Shown: one piece after another, positions 1 to 9,488 of the stretch
How the letters are laid out: every line of letters starts with the position of its first letter
How positions within the stretch are numbered: position 1 is the first letter of the stretch
Assembly: GCA_963833505.1 (NCBI GenBank)
Contig: CAWHYG010000007.1
Span: 1-64,000, forward strand
DNA length: 64,000 nt
From: CAWHYG01 sp963833505
Lineage (GTDB): Bacteria > Eisenbacteria > RBG-16-71-46 > CAIMUX01
Reading direction: 5' to 3'
The notes under the pieces: generated by a model
Database searches by the model: none
Seen by the model: the letters and a program-made list of their open reading frames with translations, nothing else
Told to the model about the DNA's origin: nothing
Position numbers and translations under genes: made by a program

Positions 1-742
1 TCCGCTCTAAGGGGCCTTCGGCGGGCTTCCCGCCCGCTTTCCCCGCTGTAAGTCCTTGGCAATCCTCATCGCCTCCCTCACCGGTTCCGCATTGGGGAGG
101 GCCGGAAATCTCCGCTCTAAGAGAAGGGCAGTTCCGGAGACTCATCCGGGCTCGATCTCCAGCTGTCGGCCAATCCCAGCAGCTTGGCTCGCGCCGCGAC
201 CAACTCGTCTACCGTCAGGGGAGGCGCCGCCAGACGAGCGGTCAGCTCCCGGGCATGCTGCCGGATCATCGCGGCCATCGAGAAGAGCTCGTACCGCAGC
301 CGCTTCGGTCTGGCTTCCCGGAGACGCTCGGGCAGAGCGTGTCGCTTGAGCAGACTGAGAACGTTGTACGTGATCAGGTTCAGACGAAACCAGGCGGCGT
401 TGGCTCCGAATCGCTGACTGGGAACAATGCCCCCTCCCAGCTCGTTCTTGATCACGCCGTGCGTGTGCTCGATCGTGCCCGCCTTCTGCCAATGCCACCG
501 AAGCAACTCGGTTGTCGACAGGTCTTCCCGATTACTCACCACGGCCAAATGCTTCAACTCTTGCCCGCCGGAAAACAACGCCCCTTGCTTGGCCGTGAAC
601 CGCACCGCCACGTAACGCATCGGAGGTGCATCCTTCGGCCAGTCGCCCGGAATAAACTCCACCTCCGCCGCCTCCACGTACTCGCGAGGTCGGTCTTCCA
701 GAACCGAACGTGTCAACCACAATGAGACACCTTTGCATGAAT

Positions 743-2257
743 TTAGTGAGCCACTTCTTCCGGCGACGGCGTGACCGCGGTCGCCGGGGTTTCGTCGGGC
801 CGGTTGATCCAGGCTGCCTCCGGGGGCCTGGAGACTTGGGGTGGACGACGGACGAACCGCTCAGGGTGAGCGGCGTAGGCGAGGTCGAGCGTCACCTGGC
901 GGGTCGCGAGAACCTCCTCGGCCCGCCCGCGATGGACGGCCTCGGGGGTTAGGAAAGCGATCCCGGAGTGGTGATGCTCGCGGTTGTACCAGTTGAAGAA
1001 CGGGGCGCAGAAGGCGCGGGTCCGATCGAACGACCGAATCGGTGAGGAAAATCGGGCCGGTACTTCATGGTTTTGAATTGGCTTTCGGAGTACGGATTGT
1101 CGTCGGAGACGTAGGGCCGACTGTGGCTGCGGGTGACTTCGAGATCGGCCAAAAGCTGCGAGACCGTCTTCGAGGTCATGACCGGACCGCGATCGGCATG
1201 GAGAGTGAGTTGTCCCGGCTCGATCCCCTCTTTCACACAGGTCTCGAGGATCAACCGCTTGGCCAGGTTCCGCTGCTCGCGGTGCGAGAGCATCCAGCCG
1301 ACCACGTAGCGGCTGAAGATGTCGAGGATGACGTAGAGGTAGAAGTAGGTCCATTTGCCGGGTCCGAGAAGCTTGGTGATGTCCCAGGACCAGACCTGAT
1401 TGGGTGCGGTCGCGAGCAGTTCCGGCTTGGTGTAGGCGGGATGGCGAAGCTGGTCGCGCCGCTCGCGGACTTCTTGGGCGGCGTCCAGGATCCGGTACAT
1501 CGTGCGCACCGAGCAGTGGTAGGTCTTTTCCTCAAGGAGCGTGGCGTGGATCTCGGCCGGAGAGTGGTCGCGAAGCGCTCGGAGTGCAGCACTTGGAGCA
1601 CGGTGGCTCGTTCGTCCGCAGCCAGGGCGCGCGGCTGTGGGGCCCGTTCAGGCCGCGCCGGAGTCGGCGGTGAAGAGACCTGGGCGACGCGCGTGTGTCG
1701 ATAGAAGGTGGCCCGTGAAAGCCCGACGGCCGTGCAGGACGGCTCCACCCCGAGAGCCGGTGCGGCTTCACGCACGGCGATCACGGCTTGTTCCCTTCGA
1801 GCCGAGGCTCGGAGACCGGGATTCCCAGGGCGGTCGCAAGTTTTTTGGAGCTCGATCACCAGATGGGCCTTCTCCAGATCGCGCCGCAGCCGCTGATTCT
1901 CACGCTCCAACTCGATGAGGCGCGGGTCTGGTCGCTTCGACTTCGGGCCGCGACGCCGTCCCTGACCGACCAGCGCTCCCTCGTCCCGTTGCTTCCTCCA
2001 GGCGCTGAGGACCGACGAGTAGAGCCCCTCCCGTCGCAGAAGCGCCCCGATCTCGCCCGGCTCGCGGCAGGCGTCGGCCTGGCGGACGATCGAGAGCTTG
2101 TACTCCTTCGTGAACCGGCGTCGGGTCGCCTTGGCGCAAACCTCTGGATCGGGACCGGGGAGAGGGACGGGCGCGACCGAGGTAAGTTGCCTCCGCTACG
2201 CTCCGGGCGACTTACCTCGGCAAGATTCCCGGCTCTCCTGGAACTCCTCTTCTCCAT
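743..2257 (-). pseudogene. IS3-family transposase OrfA-OrfB, disrupted by an insertion and two frameshifts
   Basis: OrfA begins at ATG 2257, preceded by GGAGG. Removing 74 bases (about 2144-2218) restores a continuous helix-turn-helix protein whose EYKLSIVRQADACREPGEI segment and LERENQRLRRDLEKAHLVIE leucine zipper are typical of IS3 OrfA. A run of six A near 1842 is a plausible programmed frameshift site into OrfB. The OrfB integrase domain carries DITK, HADRGPVMTSK and a Glu in NPYSESQFKT (DDE triad). Two single-base losses break it: near 1573 (RFA then shifted sequence) and near 1045 (RFG then shifted sequence). The C-terminus, with APFFNWYNREHHHSGI, is read in a third frame ending at 743. 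This copy cannot encode its own transposase. Confidence 0.85.
2142..2220. repeat. 74-bp palindromic insertion inside IS3 orfA
   Basis: Arms 2177-2191 (CCGAGGTAAGTTGCC) and 2206-2220 pair over 15 bases with one mismatch around a 14-base loop. On the coding strand GAGGT occurs at 2218 and again at 2144. Deleting the 74 bases between them joins ATG-initiated orfA in frame (residues NLAEVCAKATRRR). This is what a small mobile palindrome (REP/MITE-like) with a 5-bp target duplication would look like. I saw no second copy in the window. Confidence 0.6.
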
Positions 2258-3301
2258 GACAAGACCTCCATGCCCTCTACACTAAACCCGAGGGGGAAAG
2301 TGTCTCACTGGATGTTGGCAAAAACTCCCATCCTACCGCCGGGTCCTCACAAGCTCTCCGCAGCTCGCGAGTCATGTCGGCGGAGATCGTGAACTCGACC
2401 TTCTCGCGCCATAGGTACTTCAGCACCTTCTCGTCGTAACAGGCGCTGTCCCCGCGAAAACACCGGCGCTCCACACTCCGGGGCAGAGCCGAAAGCGCAC
2501 GCGCGGCGATCTCTCGATTCCCCATCCCCGCGGGAACGTTGCCGTCCCGATACTCGTCCGCTACGACCAGGTCGGCCTCCGCCCAAACCACCACCACCGG
2601 CTGAAAGCCTCGGCCACCTTCGTAGTGGGACAAGGCTTCCCGCCGACGACTCTCCACTATCGTCGCGTCCAGATCCAGCGTGGCCAACCGCGGACAATCC
2701 ATCATCACTCCGCGATGCACGAGCCCGACGTTCCATCGGTGCAGGCCCACCAGCGGGACGCTCTCTGGTACGATCCATGCCCCTCCCGCCGGCCGCTTCG
2801 ACAACACCTCCTCGTCGTGAAAGCTCATCAGAAAATCCAAAAGCGCGTCCGGTGAGGGTGCCCGCCGACCCAGCAGCCGACTCAGGCCCTGATCCCGAGC
2901 CAGGACCCGAATGTCCTCGACCCGCTCTCCCCCCGCCGCCAACATCAAGACAATCCACTGGAGCTTCTCGTAAACCGTGAAACCCCGCCGCCGGGAACCC
3001 AACGGCAACTCCCGCGCCGCCAACTCGTCCATGCCCAAGGCCAGCAGAAGTTCCGCCACCAAGGGCAGGCCCGCCTGAGACGTCATGTCCATCGGCCGAG
3101 ACGCAGCCTCCATCCGGAACGGCAGCAACCCCTGTCGGTGCCGTGACCCCATCGCCAACCACCCCTCGGCTCCTTCCGAACGCACCCAGGGGATCGATCC
3201 CCCCAAAGTCTCGCAAATCGTCTCCCATCTTTCACCCAATGGGTGAGATCATCCTCAGGCCAGACACCAAACTACGGAGTTAGAGCGGAGTTGGGGAGCG
3301 T

Positions 3302-4984
3302 CCCCAACTCCGCTCTAAGGGGCCTTCGGCGGGCTTCCCGCCCGCTTTCCCCGCTGTAAGTCCTTGGCAATCCTCATCGCCTCCCTCACCGGTTCCGCAT
3401 TGGGGAGGGCCGGAAATCTCCGCTCTAAGAGAAGGGCAGTTCCGGAGACTCATCCGGGCTCGATCTCCAGCTGTCGGCCAATCCCAGCAGCTTGGCTCGC
3501 GCCGCGACCAACTCGTCTACCGTCAGGGGAGGCGCCGCCAGACGAGCGGTCAGCTCCCGGGCATGCTGCCGGATCATCGCGGCCATCGAGAAGAGCTCGT
3601 ACCGCAGCCGCTTCGGTCTGGCTTCCCGGAGACGCTCGGGCAGAGCGTGTCGCTTGAGCAGACTGAGAACGTTGTACGTGATCAGGTTCAGACGAAACCA
3701 GGCGGCGTTGGCTCCGAATCGCTGACTGGGAACAATGCCCCCTCCCAGCTCGTTCTTGATCACGCCGTGCGTGTGCTCGATCGTGCCCGCCTTCTGCCAA
3801 TGCCACCGAAGCAACTCGGTTGTCGACAGGTCTTCCCGATTACTCACCACGGCCAAATGCTTCAACTCTTGCCCGCCGGAAAACAACGCCCCTTGCTTGG
3901 CCGTGAACCGCACCGCCACGTAACGCATCGGAGGTGCATCCTTCGGCCAGTCGCCCGGAATAAACTCCACCTCCGCCGCCTCCACGTACTCGCGAGGTCG
4001 GTCTTCCAGAAACTCCCATCCTACCGCCGGGTCCTCACAAGCTCTCCGCAGCTCGCGAGTCATGTCGGCGGAGATCGTGAACTCGACCTTCTCGCGCCAT
4101 AGGTACTTCAGCACCTTCTCGTCGTAACAGGCGCTGTCCCCGCGAAAACACCGGCGCTCCACACTCCGGGGCAGAGCCGAAAGCGCACGCGCGGCGATCT
4201 CTCGATTCCCCATCCCCGCGGGAACGTTGCCGTCCCGATACTCGTCCGCTACGACCAGGTCGGCCTCCGCCCAAACCACCACCACCGGCTGAAAGCCTCG
4301 GCCACCTTCGTAGTGGGACAAGGCTTCCCGCCGACGACTCTCCACTATCGTCGCGTCCAGATCCAGCGTGGCCAACCGCGGACAATCCATCATCACTCCG
4401 CGATGCACGAGCCCGACGTTCCATCGGTGCAGGCCCACCAGCGGGACGCTCTCTGGTACGATCCATGCCCCTCCCGCCGGCCGCTTCGACAACACCTCCT
4501 CGTCGTGAAAGCTCATCAGAAAATCCAAAAGCGCGTCCGGTGAGGGTGCCCGCCGACCCAGCAGCCGACTCAGGCCCTGATCCCGAGCCAGGACCCGAAT
4601 GTCCTCGACCCGCTCTCCCCCCGCCGCCAACATCAAGACAATCCACTGGAGCTTCTCGTAAACCGTGAAACCCCGCCGCCGGGAACCCAACGGCAACTCC
4701 CGCGCCGCCAACTCGTCCATGCCCAAGGCCAGCAGAAGTTCCGCCACCAAGGGCAGGCCCGCCTGAGACGTCATGTCCATCGGCCGAGACGCAGCCTCCA
4801 TCCGGAACGGCAGCAACCCCTGTCGGTGCCGTGACCCCATCGCCAACCACCCCTCGGCTCCTTCCGAACGCACCCAGGGGATCGATCCCCCCAAAGTCTC
4901 GCAAATCGTCTCCCATCTTTCACCCAATGGGTGAGATCATCCTCAGGCCAGACACCAAACTACGGAGTTAGAGCGGAGTTGGGG
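3302..4984 (-). mobile_element. IS1380-family element, copy 2, complete
   Basis: This 1683-bp element has inverted ends CCCCAACTCCGCTCTAA (left) and TTAGAGCGGAGTTGGGG (right). It is flanked by the 5-bp direct repeat AGCGT at 3297-3301 and 4985-4989, as expected for an IS1380-family target duplication. The left AGCGT is also the junction with copy 1. One intact transposase gene fills it. Confidence 0.92.
3425..4927 (-). CDS. IS1380-family transposase (intact)
   Basis: This 500-residue DDE transposase carries out cut-and-paste movement of the element. Visible catalytic context: TLDLDAT near residue 188 (first Asp), FRGDSACYDE near 262 (second Asp) and TIEHTHGVIKNEL near 386 (Glu), with the RLNLITYNVLSLLKRHALP segment usual for the family near the C-terminus. 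The listed start is a TTG at 4927 that lies inside a 15-base palindrome, TCACCCA-A-TGGGTGA (4919-4933); the next in-frame ATG is about 29 codons in. The palindrome over the start may hamper translation, but this is inference. An intact gene next to a dead copy means both could still be mobilised. Confidence 0.92.
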   Translation of the reverse strand: MGERWETICETLGGSIPWVRSEGAEGWLAMGSRHRQGLLPFRMEAASRPMDMTSQAGLPLVAELLLALGMDELAARELPLGSRRRGFTVYEKLQWIVLMLAAGGERVEDIRVLARDQGLSRLLGRRAPSPDALLDFLMSFHDEEVLSKRPAGGAWIVPESVPLVGLHRWNVGLVHRGVMMDCPRLATLDLDATIVESRRREALSHYEGGRGFQPVVVVWAEADLVVADEYRDGNVPAGMGNREIAARALSALPRSVERRCFRGDSACYDEKVLKYLWREKVEFTISADMTRELRRACEDPAVGWEFLEDRPREYVEAAEVEFIPGDWPKDAPPMRYVAVRFTAKQGALFSGGQELKHLAVVSNREDLSTTELLRWHWQKAGTIEHTHGVIKNELGGGIVPSQRFGANAAWFRLNLITYNVLSLLKRHALPERLREARPKRLRYELFSMAAMIRQHARELTARLAAPPLTVDELVAARAKLLGLADSWRSSPDESPELPFS

Positions 4985-4989
4985 AGCGT

Positions 4990-5264
4990 GTGGGCTAGCC
5001 TCAATGCGTCTTGCGCGGTGTTCGACATCCTGACCGCGTCCTCGATCAGCGGCGCATTCGCGAGCACCGGCCTTCCCTGCGACCACCCCGGCGGCTGTCT
5101 GACCGGTCAGCAGCTCACCGATCGCTGCCGCTCGACGGGCCACACGCTCGTGATCACCAGCAGCCGCAGAGCCAGGACCGTGCCTGTGGGCCGACCCCGC
5201 GGTCTTCACGGTCGCGCTCAGGCCTGTCGCCGCCCGTTTGGCGGCCTCCTCCGGTACCACTCCC
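4990..5264. other. No recognisable gene; flank of the IS1380 insertion
   Basis: Between the IS target duplication and the VOC gene I see only short frames without family motifs. Minus-strand text has gene-like composition but no complete start-to-stop unit, so this may be the eroded remains of a gene cut by the insertion. Confidence 0.4.
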
Positions 5265-5765
5265 TCAAAAGGCCCCCGCCTTCAGATTGCGACGGAATTC
5301 GTGGCCGGCCTCGGTGGAACCGACAATCTCGGTTACGACGCCAATGACCCCGCGCGTGTCGTAGTAGCCGACGCGCAAAATTGGCAACCGGAAGCTCTGG
5401 ATCTGTTGATGGCCCGAGGACTCCAGGTGAGCGGCCGCGGCCTCATAGTCGGCATCATCCAGCCAGTACGCCACGTGCTGAACGGCGTCACCATGCCGAT
5501 CCAGTGACTCCTGGTACATGCTGGCCCCCGAGATAGGCTGGATCAGTTCGATCTGGGTGTCGCCTGCGTAGGCGATGTGCAGGTTGCAGACCCAGTTCCC
5601 CGGCTTCCCGAGATAGGTGCCCTCGGTGTCCTTTGCGGTGAGGTTGTCCATGTGCAGGAAGCGGCTGACTCCCATCGTTTCAACGAAGAACTTCTCGGCG
5701 GCCGCAAGGTCTCGGACGACCCAGGCAACCTGGCAGAACGCCGGAGCAAGTGGTGTCTTTGTCAT
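5265..5765 (-). CDS. VOC-family protein (glyoxalase/dioxygenase fold)
   Basis: The 166-residue protein shows the two-module VOC fold that binds a divalent metal in lactoylglutathione lyases, extradiol dioxygenases and methylmalonyl-CoA epimerases. The first module begins QVAWVVRDLAAAEKFFVETMG; later come TQIELIQPISG and a second module with VQHVAYWLDDADYEAAAAHL. The second-module His and the Glu of TQIELIQ and VTEIV are candidate metal ligands. Its ATG follows GGGAGT. The substrate cannot be told from sequence. It is an isolated gene, next to an interrupted lipoprotein gene on the same strand. Confidence 0.8.
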   Translation of the reverse strand: MTKTPLAPAFCQVAWVVRDLAAAEKFFVETMGVSRFLHMDNLTAKDTEGTYLGKPGNWVCNLHIAYAGDTQIELIQPISGASMYQESLDRHGDAVQHVAYWLDDADYEAAAAHLESSGHQQIQSFRLPILRVGYYDTRGVIGVVTEIVGSTEAGHEFRRNLKAGAF

Positions 5766-6848
5766 GTCTGGACTCCCGTGGTCTTGTCTGTGTTGAAGCC
5801 GTGCCTGGCCTGTCGTCGAGCGGCCCGCGATCCAGCGCTCGCGGATCGCGGGCCGATCTCCAGATCTTGCCGGTTCGGAGCGTGCCGGCGGACAGCGGTT
5901 CGCCGTTCGTTAGCGGCTCGCCGTCTGGGCGCCGCCGCCGCCGAAGGGCGGAGTCAGTCCCGTGAAATCTCCGATGATCTTGGCGTCATAGGGGCCGTAC
6001 AGGCCCTTCTGGGTTGAGTAGCGATCATAGCCGACGTTGTTCCCGATCGGCCCGCCTCCGGCCAGTGGCAGCCCGTAGCTCGCCACGATCGTGCCCCCCT
6101 GGTTGACGCGGATGACCCGGTTGTTGAACTGATCGCTGATCAGGGTGTCTCCGTTGTACAGACGCACGGCCCGGGTCGGCGCAGGTGCCGGAACGCTCAA
6201 AGGATCGGTGTTGGTCACATACTGCCAGACCACGATGTCGTTCTCGTCGACTTCGACCGCCCGCGAGTTCCCGGCGTCGGTGAGCAGGGTGTGGCCGTTC
6301 GGCAGGCGGCTGGCGAAGGCGCACGCTCCGAGGGTCCCGCCCGCCGTGTACACCTTGACGACCTGGTCGTCGTGGTTGACCTCAAGGGCCCGGTTGTTGT
6401 TCTCATCCGCGATCAGGACGTCGCCGTTCGCCAGAAGCTCCGCCGAGTTCGGACTGTTGAGCGAATCGGAGGGGTTGGTGTTCAGGCCGGGATAACTCCA
6501 GACGATCTGCTTGTCCGGGGTGACCTCGATGATTCGCTGATTTCCCTGGTCGGTGATGAGAACGTCGTCGTCTGGCAGCCAGGTACACTGCACCGGCGTG
6601 TTGAGAGAATCAGGTCCCGAGCCCGTCTGACCGAACACGCCGTATTGCCATACGATGTGGCCGCCGTGATCGACCAGGATGACCCGGTTGTCGACTGCCC
6701 CGTTCGGAGCCTGGGGAATCACGCCCGGAGGATCCCCCGTGCCCGCCATGAGAGTGAGCCCGCCGACGCGCTCGGCATCGTTGACGCCGATGACCGACTG
6801 CTCACTGAAGTCGTTCGGCCCGAGCCCGCGGGATCCGTCCCGCCTTCC

Positions 6849-8282
6849 GTGGAAAAGAGGAGATGGCGTAACCTCCAGTTAGCCAATAACCAAAGGCTCG
6901 GACGAGCCAGGGAGGTTACGCCATGGGGGAGTCTACCACCGGACTGCGGGTCCTGCCCAGTCCCGAGGACATTCGTCGGTTGCTGAGGGTCAAGATCGTG
7001 GCCGCGGTTCAGGAGATCCTGGAGGAGGAGATCGCTCTGCTCCTGGGCTCGCAGCGGTATGAACGGACGGAGACCCGCAACGGGTATCGGAACGGTCGTG
7101 AACGGCGCCGGGTGACGACGGAGAACGGGCCAATGGAGCTGCAGGTTCCTCGAGCTCGGGTTCAGCAGCCCGACGGATCGACGGCCGAGTTCCGGAGCAG
7201 CGTGCTGCCGCGCTACCAGCGGCGCACGAAGCGGGTCGACGACGCCATCCTCGGGGCCTACCTGGCCGGGGCGAACACCCGCCGGATCAAGAAAGCTCTG
7301 GAGCCGCTGCTGGGGGAATCGAACCTCTCCCGGAGCGCGATCTCGCGGGTGGTACAGCGGATCCGGACCTCTTTCGAGACCTGGTCGGCTCGGGATCTGT
7401 CGGAAGACCGCTTCAAGGTTCTCTACTTGGACGGGATCCACCTGAAGGTGCGGCTGGTTCGTCGGGTGGTCTCGGCGCCGGTCCTGATCGCGCTGGGGGT
7501 TCGGGAAGACGGCACCAAGGAGCTGGTCTCGCTCCGGCTGGCAGCGGCAGAGAGCGGCGCCACCTGGGAGGGGCTGATCGACGACCTGTCGAAGCGCGGC
7601 CTGGAGGCGCCGGTGGTGATGGTGAGCGACGGCCACGCCGGGTTGAAGCGGGCCACCGCCCGTTGGCCGGAGTCGAAGGTGCAGCGCTGCACCTGGCACA
7701 AGCTGCAGAACCTCCTGCAGCACTGTCCGCGCCACGCCCGCCCCGAGCTCAAGCGGGACTACCAGGCGATCGTCGGCTCCAAGGACGGCCTGGCGGCGCG
7801 CGAGGCCCGGGGGAAGTTCCTGCGGAAGTGGGGTTCGCTCTGCGCCGAGGTGGCCCGGAGCCTGGAAGAGGCGGGAGAACAGCTCCTCACCTTCTTCGAG
7901 TTTCCCAAGGCGATGTGGAAGTCGCTGCGGACGACGAACCCGATCGAGAATCTGAACCGGGAATTCCGCCGGCGAACCAAGACCCAGGGCTCGTTCTCCA
8001 CCGAGGACTCGGCCCTGACCCTGCTCTGGGGCTTGGTGGCCTTCGGCCAGATCCGGATGCGGAAGATCGACGGGCACCGGAAGGTCTCGACCCTGCAGAC
8101 CACGGCGAAAGCGAAGGCGGCCTGAATCCAGCGGAAGTTGATGGTGGAAACGAATCACGAAACCCTCATGAACGAGGCGAACCGGTCGGAGGACCCGGGC
8201 TCCAGAAGGGAAAGTCGCCCTTCCGTGAGGACGATTGAGGTATCATCCAGTCACCCGGAGGTTACACATCCACTTTTCCACA
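6849..8282 (+). mobile_element. IS256-family element inserted in the propeller lipoprotein gene
   Basis: The ends are imperfect inverted repeats: GTGGAAAAGAGGAGATGG at the left and, from the right end inward, GTGGAAAAGTGGATGTG, both followed by GTAACCTCC. One transposase gene lies within. Short flanking sequences on both sides contain GGATCC and GGGACGGATCC in inverted arrangement, so a clean 8-9 bp target duplication cannot be assigned; the insertion may have been accompanied by a small rearrangement. Confidence 0.85.
6923..8125 (+). CDS. IS256-family transposase (mutator type)
   Basis: This 400-residue transposase is of the usual length. It starts at an ATG 8 bases after GGGAGG. The N-terminal part has ETRNGYRNGRERRRV, typical of the family. 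Catalytic segments are YLDGIHLKV near residue 172 (first Asp), VMVSDGHAGLKRA near 235 (second Asp) and TTNPIENLNREFRRRTK near 335 (Glu). The CTWHKLQNLL motif near 255 is also diagnostic. Nothing is broken, so the element may be mobile. The gene reads opposite to the lipoprotein gene it interrupts. Confidence 0.95.
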   Translation: MGESTTGLRVLPSPEDIRRLLRVKIVAAVQEILEEEIALLLGSQRYERTETRNGYRNGRERRRVTTENGPMELQVPRARVQQPDGSTAEFRSSVLPRYQRRTKRVDDAILGAYLAGANTRRIKKALEPLLGESNLSRSAISRVVQRIRTSFETWSARDLSEDRFKVLYLDGIHLKVRLVRRVVSAPVLIALGVREDGTKELVSLRLAAAESGATWEGLIDDLSKRGLEAPVVMVSDGHAGLKRATARWPESKVQRCTWHKLQNLLQHCPRHARPELKRDYQAIVGSKDGLAAREARGKFLRKWGSLCAEVARSLEEAGEQLLTFFEFPKAMWKSLRTTNPIENLNREFRRRTKTQGSFSTEDSALTLLWGLVAFGQIRMRKIDGHRKVSTLQTTAKAKAA

Positions 8283-8534
8283 GGATCCGGGACGGATCCC
8301 GAGCCCGTAGGACCACACAATGTCCCCGGTCGCGGTGGCCTCGATGACCCGGTTGTTGAACTGGTCAGCGATCAGGATGTCGCCCAGGCGGGTGGCGTAG
8401 CCTCCCTGCCCGGCTGACTGATCCAGGGGACCGACGGCGGAACCCGAAGGCGCCGGAGTCTGCCCCTCCCGCGAGCATCCGGCCGCCAGGATCACAACCG
8501 CTGCCAGCACGAGAATTTTCTTGCGACGAATCAT

Positions 8535-9086
8535 GCAGCACCTCCATCCAGAAACTCGACGACACGAAGGGGGCCAATCCCGGGTTCAGTGGCGGGCCGC
8601 CGGAGCGGCCGGCGCAGCACGGAGCCAACCCAATCCGCCGATCCACTGAATCGATCTCACCGGGCCGCCGTGAACATATTCCGTTCGGCTATTCCCAGAC
8701 AAACGCCATCGTTATTTCACCAAGATTGGCCTGAGATTATCACATGCATCAATGGAGCGGGGCTTGATCTCACCACCTTCGCGATGCTAAGATTGTGGGT
8801 TGCGTTCCGCGGCGACGGCCCTTCGGACCGCCGAAGATGAGAGTCTTCGGGCACGTGGAGATGAGGGAAACCCCGGTGAAAGAACCAGACTTGCTTTGCA
8901 TCCTGATGGCCACGGCGTTGATGCCGGTAGTCGCTAGTTCTCAACAGGTCTACAACCTGGTCAGCGTGACCGCCGGCGACCTTGCCGACTTCTGGGCGTG
9001 ACGGCCGGCGGCGGGGGAGAAGCCATGGCGATCATTGAGGATCTTCGCAAAGCAACAATCGATTCGGGAGACAGGCGGAAGACTTG
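8535..9086. other. Intergenic region without a clear gene
   Basis: This stretch is the divergent space between the broken lipoprotein gene and the DUF1801 gene, so it should hold promoters for both. A frame of 46 codons (8861-9001, plus) encodes a hydrophobic-start peptide with MATALMPVVASS, but it lacks a good ribosome binding site, and I would not call it a gene. Confidence 0.4.
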
Positions 9087-9488
9087 ATGAGGAAGAGCGA
9101 CACAGCGCAAGAGGCCGAAACACCATCGCGTTTGATCGACGCGAGGATCAAGGAACTGGGGGACTGGCGCGGCGAGATGCTTTCCCGGATCCGCTCGCTG
9201 ATCAAGGAGGCCGACCCCGATGTTGTCGAAGAATGGAAATGGCGGGGCGTTCCGGTCTGGTATCACGACGGAATGATATGCACAGGCGAGACCTACAAGG
9301 ACCACGTGAAAGTGACCTTCGCCAAAGGGTCTGAACTGAAGGACCCGTCGAGGCTCTTCAATGCCGGTCTCGAGGGCAACGCCAGGCGTGCCATCGACCT
9401 TCATGAAGGCGAGAGGCTCGATGGGCGTGCGTTCAAGGCCCTCATCCGGAATGCGGTGGAGCGGAACAGGTCGCGAGGCCGCGGCTAG
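9087..9488 (+). CDS. DUF1801-family protein
   Basis: The product is about 133 residues and matches the YdhG/DUF1801 fold: ELGDWRGEMLSRIRSLIKEADPDVVEEWKWRGVPVW, then GMICTGETYKDHVKVTFAKGS and LEGNARRAIDLHEGE. Family members are small cytosolic alpha-beta proteins of unsettled function. The ATG at 9087 is preferred over the overlapping TTG three bases upstream. The TAG stop shares its last base with the GTG start of the next gene (TAGTG), so the two are probably translationally coupled. Confidence 0.85.
   Translation: MRKSDTAQEAETPSRLIDARIKELGDWRGEMLSRIRSLIKEADPDVVEEWKWRGVPVWYHDGMICTGETYKDHVKVTFAKGSELKDPSRLFNAGLEGNARRAIDLHEGERLDGRAFKALIRNAVERNRSRGRG

Larger units (their letters stand above)
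711..2320 (-). mobile_element. IS3-family element nested in IS1380 copy 1
   Basis: The ends look like imperfect inverted repeats starting TG and ending CA: TGTCAACCACAATGAGACAC at the left and, on the other strand from the right end, TGCCAACATCCAGTGAGACAC. Inside are OrfA- and OrfB-like reading frames of an IS3-family transposase. Relative to the intact IS1380 copy, seven extra bases (CCGAACG) precede the left TG and a few extra A residues follow the right CA, so no clean 3-4 bp target duplication can be read and the exact ends are uncertain. Confidence 0.75.
117..3239 (-). pseudogene. IS1380-family transposase, copy 1, split by IS insertion
   Basis: The N-terminal two thirds (3239 down to about 2323) and the C-terminal 195 or so residues (about 703 down to 117) are the two halves of the transposase found whole at 3425-4927. 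The first half keeps the catalytic LDLDAT and RGDSA segments; the second keeps EHTHGVIKNEL with the presumed catalytic Glu. The break follows the residues VGWEFL. No functional product is expected from this copy, although the intact neighbour could act on its ends in trans. Confidence 0.9.
1..3296 (-). mobile_element. IS1380-family element, copy 1 (left tip off-window, interrupted by an IS3-family element)
   Basis: The outer parts of this copy match the second copy (3302-4984) in every stretch compared, at a fixed offset of 3308 bases on the left side. The right inverted repeat reads TTAGAGCGGAGTTGGGG and ends at 3296. The left repeat lacks its first seven bases because the window starts inside it. 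Coding strand is minus. An IS3-family element of about 1.6 kb sits inside the transposase gene between about 703 and 2323. Only the 5-bp AGCGT separates this copy from the next one, so the two lie in tandem. Confidence 0.9.
5910..8534 (-). pseudogene. NHL-like beta-propeller lipoprotein, split by an IS256-family element
   Basis: The 5' part (8534 to about 8283) starts at an ATG behind GGAGGTG and encodes a lipoprotein signal peptide with lipobox LAAGC, then one propeller blade (GDILIADQFNNRVIEA). The 3' part (about 6848 to 5910) continues with at least five more blades: DDDVLITDQGNQRIIEV, NGDVLIADENNNRALEV, NGHTLLTDAGNSRAVEV and NGDTLISDQFNNRVIRV. The IS lies between YGLGIRPGS and GLGPNDFSEQ. 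Before interruption it would have been an outer-membrane or periplasmic lipoprotein of about 390 residues. The motif (N/D)GD(V/T)L(I/L)(A/T/S)D resembles NHL/PQQ-type repeats. Ligand unknown. An internal ATG (6749) leaves an open frame for the 3' part but with no signal peptide. Confidence 0.85.

Noticed and set aside
4943..5260. 105-codon minus-strand ORF running into the IS1380 end
   Set aside because: Most of its C-terminus is IS end sequence, composition is low-complexity Ala/Arg, and no family pattern is visible.
8861..9001. 46-codon secreted-looking peptide upstream of the DUF1801 gene
   Set aside because: No ribosome binding site, marginal hydrophobic start and no homologue recognised; not strong enough for a gene call.
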